Assembly (NCBI RefSeq): GCF_006716675.1
Contig: NZ_VFPM01000002.1
Span: forward strand, 1,426,001 to 1,490,000
Source: Humibacillus xanthopallidus
GTDB taxonomy: Bacteria > Actinomycetota > Actinomycetes > Actinomycetales > Dermatophilaceae
DNA length: 64,000 nt
Reading direction: 5' to 3'
Shown here: piece by piece, positions 43,154 to 52,304 of the stretch
How the letters are laid out: each line of letters opens with the position of its first letter
How positions within the stretch are numbered: the first letter of the stretch is position 1
The notes under the pieces: model-generated
Databases searched by the model: none
What the model was told of the DNA's origin: nothing
What the model saw: only the letters and a program-made list of their open reading frames with translations
Made by a program: the position numbers and the translations under genes

Positions 43154-43326
43154 GCATCCACTATGGCGGCCCGCGTCGTCGCGGGGGAGGGGATGCGCCG
43201 GACCGGCCACCCGCAGCGGCCGGTTTCATCCTGTTCGGATGACGGCCGGCCGCCAGACGGACGCGATGCTCGAGAGGAAGGCGAGGCGAGGTCGCCCCGC
43301 GCCACCTGCCTGACTGGGAGGACTCC

Positions 43327-45312
43327 GTGGACTCGAGGGACGCCGCGCACACCGGGCAGCGGGTCGGGCTCGTGATGGCAGCGGCCATGACGCCGCCGAC
43401 CCTCGCCCCCTCGCTGTCGAAACGCAGCTGGCAGGACCAGGGCATCATCACGGGCCTGTCGACGGGCTCGCACTACCTGCTGACCCTCGCGGCGCAGGAC
43501 CTCATCGACGTCGCCGCGGCGTTCGCCGCCGGGTCCGTGCCCTTCCCGGAGGACTGGTCGCCGGCGCGACGCCGGTCCGTGGCCGCCCTGGCCAGTGAGG
43601 TCGGCGGCATCCCCGTGGGACTGGGCCTCGCGGCCTACCTCGACCGCGGCGGGGTCTCCACGCCGGCGCGGGGAGCGGTGCGGCAGGCAGGGTGGCGGCT
43701 CGGGACGACGGCCCTCTGCGGGAGCGTGCTGCTGGCCGCGACGGCCGGTGCGCGGGCCCTCGACCGTGCGGTCGGGGCGCAGGGTCGCATCGCCTCGCTG
43801 CCCCTGTCGATCCCCGTGGGCCTGGTCACCGCCGCCGTCATCGAACGTGCCCGCGCCGCTGCGCCCGAGCCGACCACCGCCGGATCCGACACCACGCCGC
43901 GGGCCGTGGACGACGTGCCCACCCTGCCGGGCCTCGCCGCGGGCGCGGCGGTGATCGCCGTGCTCTGGGGCTCGGGGTGGGTCGAGCGCTGGACCGCCGA
44001 GCAGGTGCGCCGCCTCGCCCCCGGGCCGACCCCCGGCACCGGCCTCCTCTGGAGGCTCAGCTCGCACGCGGCCTTCGCCGCCGTCGCCGGTGCGGGCCTC
44101 AACCTCCTGTGGACCCGGGCCATGCAGAAGGTCGAGGCCGGGAGCACGACGGTCGACCCGTGGATGCAGGCGGCTCCCGGCGTGTGGACGCACCCGATGA
44201 TCAGCGGTGATCCGCAGAGCCTCGTCGCGTGGGACTCGCTCGGCCGCGAGGGCCGGCGCCACGCCGTCACCTACGTGCGCCCGGAGGTCGTCGTCGACCC
44301 ACCAGCCCTGCCGGACGGACGGGTGCCGGAGGACCTGTCGATCCCGACGGTCATGGGAGAGCCCGCCCGGGCGCAACCGGTGCAGGTCTACGTCGGCCTC
44401 GACAGCGCGGCCGGCCCGGTCGAGCGGGTCGAGCTCGCCATCGCCGAGATGGACCGCACCGACGCATGGTCGCGCTCGATGCTCATGCTCGTGTCGCCCA
44501 CCGGCACCGGCTACGTCAACTACGTCGCGGTCGCGGCCGCGCAGTACCTCACGCGCGGCGACGTCGCGAGCGTCACGATGCAGTACTCCAAGCGGCCGTC
44601 GCCGCTCTCCCTCGGCAAGATCCGGGCGGCGCGCGAGCAGAACCGGCTGCTCTGGCTCCGCATCCTCCAGCGGGTGCGCGGGATGCCGCCGGACCGTCGG
44701 CCCGAGGTCGTCCTCTTCGGTGAGTCGCTCGGCGCGCACACGAGCCAGGACGTCCTCCTCGGCTGGGGCACGCTCGGCCCGCAGGCCCTCGGCATCGACC
44801 GCGCCCTCTGGATCGGCACGCCGGCGGGCAGCACGTGGATGCACGAGATCACGGGGCCCGCGCGACCCGACGTCGACCCGAGCCTCATCGCCGTCGTCAA
44901 CGACCACGAGCAGTACGTCGCCCTCGGCGAGGAAGCGCGGGCCAGGGTCCGCTACGTGCTGCTCAGCCACGACAACGACGGCGTCACCCGCTTCGGACTC
45001 GACCTGCTGAGCCGGCGTCCCGACTGGCTGGGACCCGGCCGCCCGCGCACCGAGGAGCTCCCGGGGCGGTCGCCACGCGGCATACCGGCGACGATGCGGT
45101 GGCGGCCGGTGACGACGTTCTTCCAGACGCTCGTCGACATGAAGAACGCGCAGCTCGAGGGGTCTTATGCCGCGTGGGGCCACGACTACCGGGCCGACCT
45201 GCCGGAGTTCGTCCGCGACGTCTACGGGCTCGAGTGCACCGACGAGCAGATGGTGCGGGTGCGCGATGCCGTGCGACGACGGGAGGAGCTCCGCGAGGCG
45301 GCCTTCGACTGA
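43327..45312 (+). CDS. Alpha/beta-hydrolase family membrane protein (Abhydrolase_9)
   Basis: A 661-residue protein. The N-terminal 280 residues hold four to five membrane helices (PF15420-like), and the C-terminal half is the Abhydrolase_9 catalytic domain: VYVGLDSAAGPVERVELAI, the nucleophile elbow VVLFGESLGAHTSQD (about residue 465, Ser in G-E-S-L-G) and ALWIGTPAGSTWMHEI. The later His is likely in GHDYRADLPEFV. GTG start with GGGAGG at 5 nt. The family is common in actinobacteria, with no established substrate (a lipase/esterase role is inference). A hairpin follows. Confidence 0.85.
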   Translation: MDSRDAAHTGQRVGLVMAAAMTPPTLAPSLSKRSWQDQGIITGLSTGSHYLLTLAAQDLIDVAAAFAAGSVPFPEDWSPARRRSVAALASEVGGIPVGLGLAAYLDRGGVSTPARGAVRQAGWRLGTTALCGSVLLAATAGARALDRAVGAQGRIASLPLSIPVGLVTAAVIERARAAAPEPTTAGSDTTPRAVDDVPTLPGLAAGAAVIAVLWGSGWVERWTAEQVRRLAPGPTPGTGLLWRLSSHAAFAAVAGAGLNLLWTRAMQKVEAGSTTVDPWMQAAPGVWTHPMISGDPQSLVAWDSLGREGRRHAVTYVRPEVVVDPPALPDGRVPEDLSIPTVMGEPARAQPVQVYVGLDSAAGPVERVELAIAEMDRTDAWSRSMLMLVSPTGTGYVNYVAVAAAQYLTRGDVASVTMQYSKRPSPLSLGKIRAAREQNRLLWLRILQRVRGMPPDRRPEVVLFGESLGAHTSQDVLLGWGTLGPQALGIDRALWIGTPAGSTWMHEITGPARPDVDPSLIAVVNDHEQYVALGEEARARVRYVLLSHDNDGVTRFGLDLLSRRPDWLGPGRPRTEELPGRSPRGIPATMRWRPVTTFFQTLVDMKNAQLEGSYAAWGHDYRADLPEFVRDVYGLECTDEQMVRVRDAVRRREELREAAFD

Positions 45313-45334
45313 GTTCTCAGAAAGGACTGAGAAC
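45313..45334. terminator. Hairpin directly after the Abhydrolase_9 stop
   Basis: GTTCTCAG / CTGAGAAC, a perfect 8-bp stem with loop AAAGGA, beginning at the base after TGA. It is the only low-GC stem in this part, and lies 20 bp before the PAP2 start, so it may equally be an operator for that gene. Confidence 0.55.
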
Positions 45335-45353
45335 GCTGGGCCACGATCGTGCG

Positions 45354-45896
45354 GTGCAGACTCTCTCCGTCCTCGTGACCGACTACGGCATCTACCTCCT
45401 CGCGCTCGTGGCCGCGATCGTCTGGCTGGTGGCCGACCGCCCCACGAAGGTGTCGATGGCCGTGGCCGGTGCGATCACCCTCGGTGTCGTCGGGATCCTC
45501 CTGCTCGTCAGCGGTGCGGCGTGGTTCGACCCGCGGCCCTTCGTCGTCGACGGACGTCCGCCGCTCGTGCCGCACGGCGCCGACAACGGCTTCCCGTCCG
45601 ACCACACGACGATGGCGGCGGCGATCGCGGGCGTTGTCTTCGCCTTCCGTCGCCGGATCGGCATCGCGCTCCTCCTCGGGGCAGCACTCGTCGGAGCCTC
45701 CCGCGTGACGGTGCACGTGCACCACGTGCCGGACGTCGTGGGTGGCGTCGTCCTCGGTCTGCTCGCGGCGGCCGTCGGCGTGTGGCTCGGACGCCTCGTC
45801 GTCGCCCGTTGGGAGGGCTGGCGCGAGGAGCGTTCTCGCCCGGGCACGCCCGTGCACGCGTTGGACGCAACCGTCGCGGAGCCTCGCCGACCCTGA
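45354..45896 (+). CDS. PAP2-family membrane phosphatase
   Basis: A 180-residue membrane protein with about five helices. The three PAP2 motifs are visible: the DPRPFVV stretch, PSDHTTMAAA (PSGH-type), and SRVTVHVHHVPDVVGG (SR-x5-H-x3-D). These enzymes dephosphorylate lipid phosphates such as undecaprenyl pyrophosphate. GTG 45354 has CACGAT 6 nt upstream and no ribosome-binding sequence, so leaderless initiation is possible. The C-terminal tail is basic and hydrophilic. Confidence 0.85.
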   Translation: MQTLSVLVTDYGIYLLALVAAIVWLVADRPTKVSMAVAGAITLGVVGILLLVSGAAWFDPRPFVVDGRPPLVPHGADNGFPSDHTTMAAAIAGVVFAFRRRIGIALLLGAALVGASRVTVHVHHVPDVVGGVVLGLLAAAVGVWLGRLVVARWEGWREERSRPGTPVHALDATVAEPRRP

Positions 45897-45954
45897 GAAG
45901 CCGCCCGCCGGACGGCATACCGCGACCGACCGCGCGGGGTCCTAGAGTGTGCGC

Positions 45955-46017
45955 GTGGGACGACGAAGGACCGGGTCGCCCCGTCTGAGGGGGCAGCACG
46001 GAGGTTGGCCCCGATGA
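45955..46017 (+). CDS. Putative 20-residue leader ORF before the FUSC gene
   Basis: GTG 45955 lies 6 nt after TAGAGT (45943-45948), the layout of a leaderless start. Twenty codons, rich in Arg and Gly, end with a TGA that overlaps the ATG of the FUSC gene as ATGA at 46014. If translated, it would couple FUSC expression to a leaderless mini-gene. Evidence is positional only. Confidence 0.4.
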   Translation: MGRRRTGSPRLRGQHGGWPR

Positions 46018-47222
46018 GCCAGTGGCGCGACGACACGCGCACCCGACTGCGTGCTCTCGGCACCGCCGTGCGCCGACCGGGACCGGAGCGCGATGCCGTC
46101 ATGCTGCTCGTCAAGGCCGCCCTCGCGACGGTCCTCGCCTGGCAGTTCGCGGTGCGGGTGCTGCACAGCCCGGTGCCCTTCTATGCCCCCATGGCGGCGC
46201 TGCTCGTCGTCGACCGCACGATGGTCCGCTCCATCTCGGCGAGCGCCCAGCGGATCGCGGCCGTCGTGCTCGGTCTCGGCGTCGCCTGGGTGGTCGCGAC
46301 GTTCGTCGGCGTCAACGCGTGGACGATGTTCGTCGTCATCCTCGTCGCCCTCGTCATCGGGCGGTGGTCGCGGCTCGGTGACCACGGAATCCAGGTGCCG
46401 GCCATGGTGCTGCTCTCGCTCATCACGGCTGGTGGCACCGACGAGGAGTTCACCTCCCTCACGATCGTCGAGACGATCGCCGGGGGAGTCATCGGCGTGG
46501 CCGTCAACGCGCTCGTCTTCGCGCCCCTGCACCTGACGAAGCCCCGCCAGCGGGTGACGGCGCTCGCCGACCAGGTGCGCGACCTGCTCCTCGAGCTCGC
46601 CGACGGGCTGCGACGCGGGTTCGACGCGGAGACGGCCCGGGGCTGGTACCGCCGTGGCGGAGAGATCGCCGACCGCACGCGCTACATCGTCGACGACATC
46701 CGGACGGGGCGCGAGAGCACGCGATTCAACCCGCGCGAGGGCATCCGGCCGGCTGACGTGCACTGGGAGGGCTACGAGCGCACGGTCAAGACGCTGCGCC
46801 ACGTGCTGTGGCAGGTGACCGGCGTCGGTCGCACCCTCGTCGACGCCGCGGACGAGCGGCACCCGGCTCCGTCGCCGGATTTCCTCTCCCGCTATGCCGA
46901 CGCGCTGGGATCGCTCGCCGATGCGGTGCAGCATCTCGGCCTGCACGACGAGGACGCGACCGCGGCCTTCGACCGCAGCATCGGCCACGCGCGCGACGTG
47001 CTCGCCGAGCTGCGCGAGGAGGTGCGCGTGACCCCGCTCGACGACCCCGAGCAGTGGCCCGTCTACGGCTCTCTCATCAGCGACGCGACCCGAGCGGTCC
47101 ACGAGCTCGAGTCCGCCCGCGACGAGGCCTCGCGGCCGACCGACACCGAGCCCCTTCGCGTCACCCCGCAGACCGGACTCTGGGCACGAGTGACGCGTCG
47201 CGGTGGCGCGGCCGAGAGCTGA
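46014..47222 (+). CDS. FUSC-family (aromatic acid exporter-like) membrane protein
   Basis: A 402-residue protein. The N-terminal half has six short helices (LLVKAALATVLAWQFA, FYAPMAALLVVDRTMVRSI, and so on) typical of the FUSC/ArAE domain. GGVIGVAVNALVFAPLH ends the membrane part. The C-terminal half is a long cytoplasmic helical region (about 170-402). ATG 46014 has GGAGG at 9 nt; a TTG at 46005 is the alternative. The family includes exporters of hydroxybenzoates; no substrate can be assigned here. Confidence 0.85.
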   Translation: MSQWRDDTRTRLRALGTAVRRPGPERDAVMLLVKAALATVLAWQFAVRVLHSPVPFYAPMAALLVVDRTMVRSISASAQRIAAVVLGLGVAWVVATFVGVNAWTMFVVILVALVIGRWSRLGDHGIQVPAMVLLSLITAGGTDEEFTSLTIVETIAGGVIGVAVNALVFAPLHLTKPRQRVTALADQVRDLLLELADGLRRGFDAETARGWYRRGGEIADRTRYIVDDIRTGRESTRFNPREGIRPADVHWEGYERTVKTLRHVLWQVTGVGRTLVDAADERHPAPSPDFLSRYADALGSLADAVQHLGLHDEDATAAFDRSIGHARDVLAELREEVRVTPLDDPEQWPVYGSLISDATRAVHELESARDEASRPTDTEPLRVTPQTGLWARVTRRGGAAES

Positions 47223-47223
47223 C

Positions 47224-47254
47224 TTGACGTGGAGTGCACTCGAAGGCGCAGGCT
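47224..47254 (+). promoter_or_regulatory. MerR-type promoter/operator (copy 1) before the merR gene
   Basis: TTGACG (47224-47229) and CAGGCT (47249-47254) with a long 19-bp spacer that contains the perfect palindrome GAGTGCACTC (47232-47241). A 19-bp spacer with a dyad is the hallmark of MerR-controlled promoters. It is nearly identical to copy 2 at 47694. Confidence 0.75.
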
Positions 47255-47260
47255 GGGTGG

Positions 47261-47656
47261 ATGACCACCATCGCCCCCACAGCAGGCCTCTCGATCGCGG
47301 AGGCGGCCGAGCGCACGGGCCTCACGACGCACACCCTGCGCTACTACGAGCGCGACGGGCTCATGCTGCACGGGGTCGGCCGGTCGAGCTCGGGGCACCG
47401 GGTCTACACCGAGACCGACCTCGCGTGGATCACGATGCTCACGCGCCTTCGTGCGACGGGCATGCCCATCCGCGAGGTGCGGGCGTATGCCGTCCTGTGC
47501 CGTGAGGGTGACGGCAACGAGTCCGAGCGGCTGGCTCTCCTCCAGGCCCACCGGGCCCGGGTGCTCGCCCAGCTCGCAGAGGTCACCGAGCACCTCGGTG
47601 CGATCGACAACAAGATCGGGATCTACCAGTCCCGCCTCGAGACCGTGGGGGTCTGA
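47261..47656 (+). CDS. MerR-family transcriptional regulator
   Basis: A 131-residue regulator. The winged HTH SIAEAAERTGLTTHTLRYYERDGLM (in part AAERTGLTTHTLRYYERDGL, residues about 12-31) is followed by the second HTH HRVYTETDLAWITMLTRLRATGMPIREV and a coiled-coil dimer helix (residues 75-120). No Cys metal site is present, so it belongs to the small-molecule/oxidative group that controls oxidoreductases. ATG 47261 is chosen because the earlier in-frame codon at 47234 lies inside the operator. It is expected to autoregulate and to control the aldo/keto reductase next to it. Confidence 0.88.
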   Translation: MTTIAPTAGLSIAEAAERTGLTTHTLRYYERDGLMLHGVGRSSSGHRVYTETDLAWITMLTRLRATGMPIREVRAYAVLCREGDGNESERLALLQAHRARVLAQLAEVTEHLGAIDNKIGIYQSRLETVGV

Positions 47657-47693
47657 TGCGAACGGTCTGGTGACGCGTGAGGGCGAGCTGTGG

Positions 47694-47725
47694 CTTGACG
47701 TGGAGTGCGCTCGAAGGTCTTGACT
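47694..47725 (+). promoter_or_regulatory. MerR-type promoter/operator (copy 2) before the aldo/keto reductase gene
   Basis: CTTGACGTGGAGTGC followed by GCTCGAAGG repeats the 24-bp block of copy 1 with one substitution. TTGACG (47695-47700) and a weak TTGACT (47720-47725) are again 19 bp apart. Confidence 0.7.
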
Positions 47726-47732
47726 CGACGCC

Positions 47733-48827
<1,095 letters not shown>

Positions 48828-48850
48828 CGGCAGCTCGATGACGTGACGAT

Positions 48851-48879
48851 GCTGACGGGCGGCAGGACCGCCCGTCAGC
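48851..48879. terminator. Bidirectional hairpin terminator
   Basis: GCTGACGGGCGG / CCGCCCGTCAGC, a perfect 12-bp stem with a 5-nt loop, between the AKR gene and the convergent gene, whose stop codon it touches. Confidence 0.8.
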
Positions 48880-50656
48880 GTCTCAGCACGTCGCGCAGGT
48901 TGACGAGCAGCACGGTGACGGCAGACGCCACGAGCACCCAGTACGCGACGGTCTGCCAGTTCGCGGCGACGTCGGCGAGCAGGACGATGAGGCCCAGGAC
49001 GGCGACGAGGCGCAGCAGGTAGGCACCGAGGTAGCCGCGGGCGAAGGCCTCGACGCCGAGCACGAAGGCGATGACGAGCACGGCCGCGATGGGCCGGTCG
49101 GTGACCTCTGGCTTGAAGAACCCGGCGAGCAGGTAGAGGACGATCGGCGTGCTGATCACGGCCCAGAAGGCGAGCACCCGGTCGCGGGTGCGCTCGCTCG
49201 AGGCGATCGGGGTGCGCCGGTGCGACAGGTGGGCGTGGGGTCCCGCCGTCGGCAGCCCCTCCCGCGCTGCGCGCTCGAGCCGCACGCGTTCGTCGCGCAG
49301 GTGCACCGCCTCCATCCGGAGAGAGCTGAGTGCCAGCTCGTCGGGCGCGAGCGCGCGCACGTCCGGGCTGTCCGGGCCAAGGGCGGCGGCCCGCGAGGTC
49401 AGGTCATGGCCGACCGCCGTGGCTTCGGCCTCGAGCGCGCTCACCCGGCTGTCGATCTGCTCGATGCGGTCGGCGACGAGCCGTGCCTCCGCCTCTGGGC
49501 TGGGCGCCACCTTGGCGAGGCCCGCCCACCCGACGGGGTCGCCCCACGACGGCCGGACGGTGGCGTTGCGCTCGTAGCGTGGACCCGCCGGCCCGCGCTC
49601 GCCTCCGAGCCGGTCCTGGGTGTCGTGGCCCCAGAGGCCGCGGTAGTCGCGCACCCACGGTGTGTCCTCGTCGATGACGACAGGGTTCCAGGACTGCTCC
49701 TGCTCTGGACCGATGGCCGGACCGTCGCCCCGGGCGTAGTCGACGTAGGGGATGCCGAGCCCCTCGGTCTGGGCCGCCCGCGCCCACGGCGCGAAGATCT
49801 TCGCGACCCGGCGCACCGCCGGCACGACGCCGCCCAGTGAGGGCGGGGCGATGGTGATGAGGTAGTCACCGGCCAGGTAGGCGCCCGAGTGGGATCCGGC
49901 ACCGGCGAAGACGACGGGGTGCCGCCCGCCGACGATCGACAGGTCGGGGTCGTCCCACCGGCGGCGCAGGTCGTCCCCGACCTCGTCGTGGGCGGAGAAG
50001 ACGACCCATCGCGCGGGCGGGAGCCCGGCGTCGTCGAGCGTGCCCGTGCCGTCGAGGTAGATGGTCACCTGCTCCCAGTCCGCCTCGTGCTCGTTGACCC
50101 CCGAGAAGCCGGATCGCCAGTTGTTGAAGGAGTAGAAGAACCAGTACTGGCACACGATCCAGTCACCGCCGCGCACGACGCGTCCGTAGTACGTCGGGGA
50201 GTCCGGCGACAGGCGCTCCTGCTGCACGGCATACGCCGTCGCGGCGCTGCCGCCCGGCACCGAGCCGCGCAGCAGCAGGGAGACACGGCTCAGGGTGTCG
50301 ATGGTGCGTCCGAGCAGCCCCACCTGTGCCAGCCGGTTGCCGGCGCGGAAGCTCGGCCGGCGGCCCGGCAGCAACCGCCGCACCCGGCCCCACCAGGAGG
50401 CCGGTTCGGAGAGCCCGCTGAGCGAGAGGCCCGGCCCGTCCTGCGCGGCCCCCTGGCGGGCGAGGTCGTCGAGGGTGAGCGACCCTGGGCCCGCGAGGAC
50501 CGTGCTCGTGCCCGCCTGGGTGCGGATGAGGGATGCCCCGGCGACGTAGGCGTCGACGGCGACCGGCACGAAGTACTCGCCCTGCGTCAGTCGCAGCACC
50601 GGCTCGTAGGCGCGCAGCAACGCGAGGTCGTCTGCCCGCCCAACCGCCTGCGTCAT
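48875..50656 (-). CDS. Vps62-like / DUF946-like protein with C-terminal membrane helices
   Basis: A 593-residue protein. The central part has VCQYWFFYSFNNWRSGFSGVNEHEADWEQVTIYLD (in part NEHEADWEQVTIYLDG), PARWVVFSAHDEVGD and HPVVFAGAGSHSGAYL, which resemble the beta-sandwich of Vps62/DUF946 proteins. A helical region (about 430-520) is followed by four or five C-terminal membrane helices (about 500-593). ATG 50656 has GAGGTGG at 6 nt; the longer frame to 50800 overlaps the divergent gene. No function is established for bacterial members. Confidence 0.68.
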   Translation of the reverse strand: MTQAVGRADDLALLRAYEPVLRLTQGEYFVPVAVDAYVAGASLIRTQAGTSTVLAGPGSLTLDDLARQGAAQDGPGLSLSGLSEPASWWGRVRRLLPGRRPSFRAGNRLAQVGLLGRTIDTLSRVSLLLRGSVPGGSAATAYAVQQERLSPDSPTYYGRVVRGGDWIVCQYWFFYSFNNWRSGFSGVNEHEADWEQVTIYLDGTGTLDDAGLPPARWVVFSAHDEVGDDLRRRWDDPDLSIVGGRHPVVFAGAGSHSGAYLAGDYLITIAPPSLGGVVPAVRRVAKIFAPWARAAQTEGLGIPYVDYARGDGPAIGPEQEQSWNPVVIDEDTPWVRDYRGLWGHDTQDRLGGERGPAGPRYERNATVRPSWGDPVGWAGLAKVAPSPEAEARLVADRIEQIDSRVSALEAEATAVGHDLTSRAAALGPDSPDVRALAPDELALSSLRMEAVHLRDERVRLERAAREGLPTAGPHAHLSHRRTPIASSERTRDRVLAFWAVISTPIVLYLLAGFFKPEVTDRPIAAVLVIAFVLGVEAFARGYLGAYLLRLVAVLGLIVLLADVAANWQTVAYWVLVASAVTVLLVNLRDVLRR

Positions 50657-50798
50657 GCCGTGCCACCTCATCGCCGTCGCGCCGGCCCCCGACAGGCCCA
50701 CGCCGATGACGCGAGTGTGCCATCGAGCCCGCCCGCCGCGCGGTCCTTTGGCCAGAGCGGTATGCCGTGTCGCCGGGTTCGCGTGATTAGGTGGGGTC

Positions 50799-51452
50799 AT
50801 GCGCGTGACTCACCTCGGACATGCCTGTGTGCTCGTCGAATCGGCCGACCGGCGGATCCTCATCGACCCCGGCAACTTCTCCTCCGGCTTCGAGGAGCTG
50901 ACCGGTCTCGACGCGATCATCGTCACCCACAACCACCCCGACCACTTCGACCCCGAACGGGCTCCGCAGCTCGTGCGCGCCAACCCGGGCACGCCGGTGC
51001 ACACCGACCCGCTCACGGCCGAGGCGCTCCGGGCGGAGGGGTTGGCGGTCGTGCCGACGCAGCAGGGGGGGTCGTTCACGATCGGCGACGTGACGGTCGA
51101 GCCGGTCGGCGAGCTGCACGCCTTCAACCACGACAAGATGGCGCGCATCCCCAACGTCGGAGTCGTCCTGCGCGCCGACGGCGAGCCCACCCTCTTCCAC
51201 CCCGGTGACGCCTACGACGCCGACCCGGGCCCGGTCGACGTGCTCGCCCACCCCCTCAACGCCCCGTGGGCCGCGAGCCGTGACTCCATCGCGTTCGTCG
51301 CCCGCATCGCGCCCAAGACCTTCATCCCGATCCACGACGGGCTGCTCTCACCGGCCGGTCGGAAGATGTATGCCGGTCACATCCTGCAGTTCTCGGGCGT
51401 CGACGGGCTCGACTACGTCGACCTGCGTGACGACGAGTCCGCGACCTTCTGA
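50799..51452 (+). CDS. Metallo-beta-lactamase-fold metal-dependent hydrolase (UlaG-like)
   Basis: A 217-residue MBL-fold protein. Metal ligands: HLGHACVLVE at the N-terminus, the signature THNHPDHFD (H-x-H-x-D-H), Asp in FHPGDAYDAD and His in IPIHDGLLSP at the C-terminus. UlaG-like members act on phosphodiesters or lactones. TTAGGT is 6 nt upstream of the ATG, so it may be leaderless; GGTGGGG is also near. It lies 37 nt upstream of the ABC gene and could belong to the same operon. Confidence 0.88.
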   Translation: MRVTHLGHACVLVESADRRILIDPGNFSSGFEELTGLDAIIVTHNHPDHFDPERAPQLVRANPGTPVHTDPLTAEALRAEGLAVVPTQQGGSFTIGDVTVEPVGELHAFNHDKMARIPNVGVVLRADGEPTLFHPGDAYDADPGPVDVLAHPLNAPWAASRDSIAFVARIAPKTFIPIHDGLLSPAGRKMYAGHILQFSGVDGLDYVDLRDDESATF

Positions 51453-51488
51453 CAGCGAGCGAGTGATGACAGACCTCGGGGGAGTGTC

Positions 51489-52304
51489 GTGAACGATCCC
51501 GGTGTCCTTGCGGATCTGCCTGCACCGCAAGGTGTTCCGACCGATGGTCCGGCGATCGCCATCCGGGCTCTCGGCAAGCGCTTCGGTGATCTCATCGCCG
51601 TCAAGGGCATCGATCTCGATGTGCCCCGAGGGTCGTTCTTCGGTCTCGTCGGGCCCAACGGCGCCGGCAAGACGACGACCCTCTCGATGGTCACGGGGCT
51701 GCTGAGACCCGACCACGGCAAGGCCTTCGTCCTCGGACGCGACGTCTGGGCCGACCCGGTCGCCGCCAAGCGACTGCTCGGCGTGCTCCCCGACGGGCTC
51801 AAGCTCTTCGACCGCCTGACGGGTCTCCAGCTCATCACGTATGCCGGCCTCCTGCACGGCATGTCCCGTGACCTCGCGACGTCGCGGGCCTCCGAGCTCA
51901 TCGCCGCTCTGGGCCTGTCCGAGGCACAGGGCAAGCTCGTCGTCGACTACTCGGCCGGCATGACGAAGAAGGCGACGCTGGCCTGCGCGCTCGTGCACGC
52001 GCCCCGGGTGCTCGTGCTCGACGAGCCGTTCGAGGCCGTCGACCCGATCTCGGCCGCCACGATCCGGCGCATCCTCGAGGACTACGTCGCAGCCGGGGGC
52101 ACGGTCGTGCTGTCGAGCCACGTCATGGACCTCGTGCAGCGACTGTGCAGCCACGTCGCGGTCATCGCCGACGGCCAGGTGCTCGCCGTCGGGCAGACCG
52201 ACGACGTGCGCGGCGGGCGCTCCCTCGAGGAGCGCTTCGTCGAGCTGGTCGGGGGAAGCACCGAGGTGGAGGGCCTGTCGTGGTTGCGCACCTCCTCCGA
52301 CTGA
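51489..52304 (+). CDS. ABC transporter ATP-binding protein (ABC-2 exporter type)
   Basis: A 271-residue ATPase: Walker A GPNGAGKTT (about residue 56), Walker B VLVLDEPFEAVD, and a modified signature VDYSAGMTKKATLACAL, where canonical LSGGQ is YSAGM. H-loop SSHVMDLV. The C-terminus has SLEERFVELVGG. GTG 51489 with GGGGGAG. It overlaps the permease start at 52280 by 25 nt, so the two form a transporter. The substrate is unknown. Confidence 0.88.
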   Translation: MNDPGVLADLPAPQGVPTDGPAIAIRALGKRFGDLIAVKGIDLDVPRGSFFGLVGPNGAGKTTTLSMVTGLLRPDHGKAFVLGRDVWADPVAAKRLLGVLPDGLKLFDRLTGLQLITYAGLLHGMSRDLATSRASELIAALGLSEAQGKLVVDYSAGMTKKATLACALVHAPRVLVLDEPFEAVDPISAATIRRILEDYVAAGGTVVLSSHVMDLVQRLCSHVAVIADGQVLAVGQTDDVRGGRSLEERFVELVGGSTEVEGLSWLRTSSD

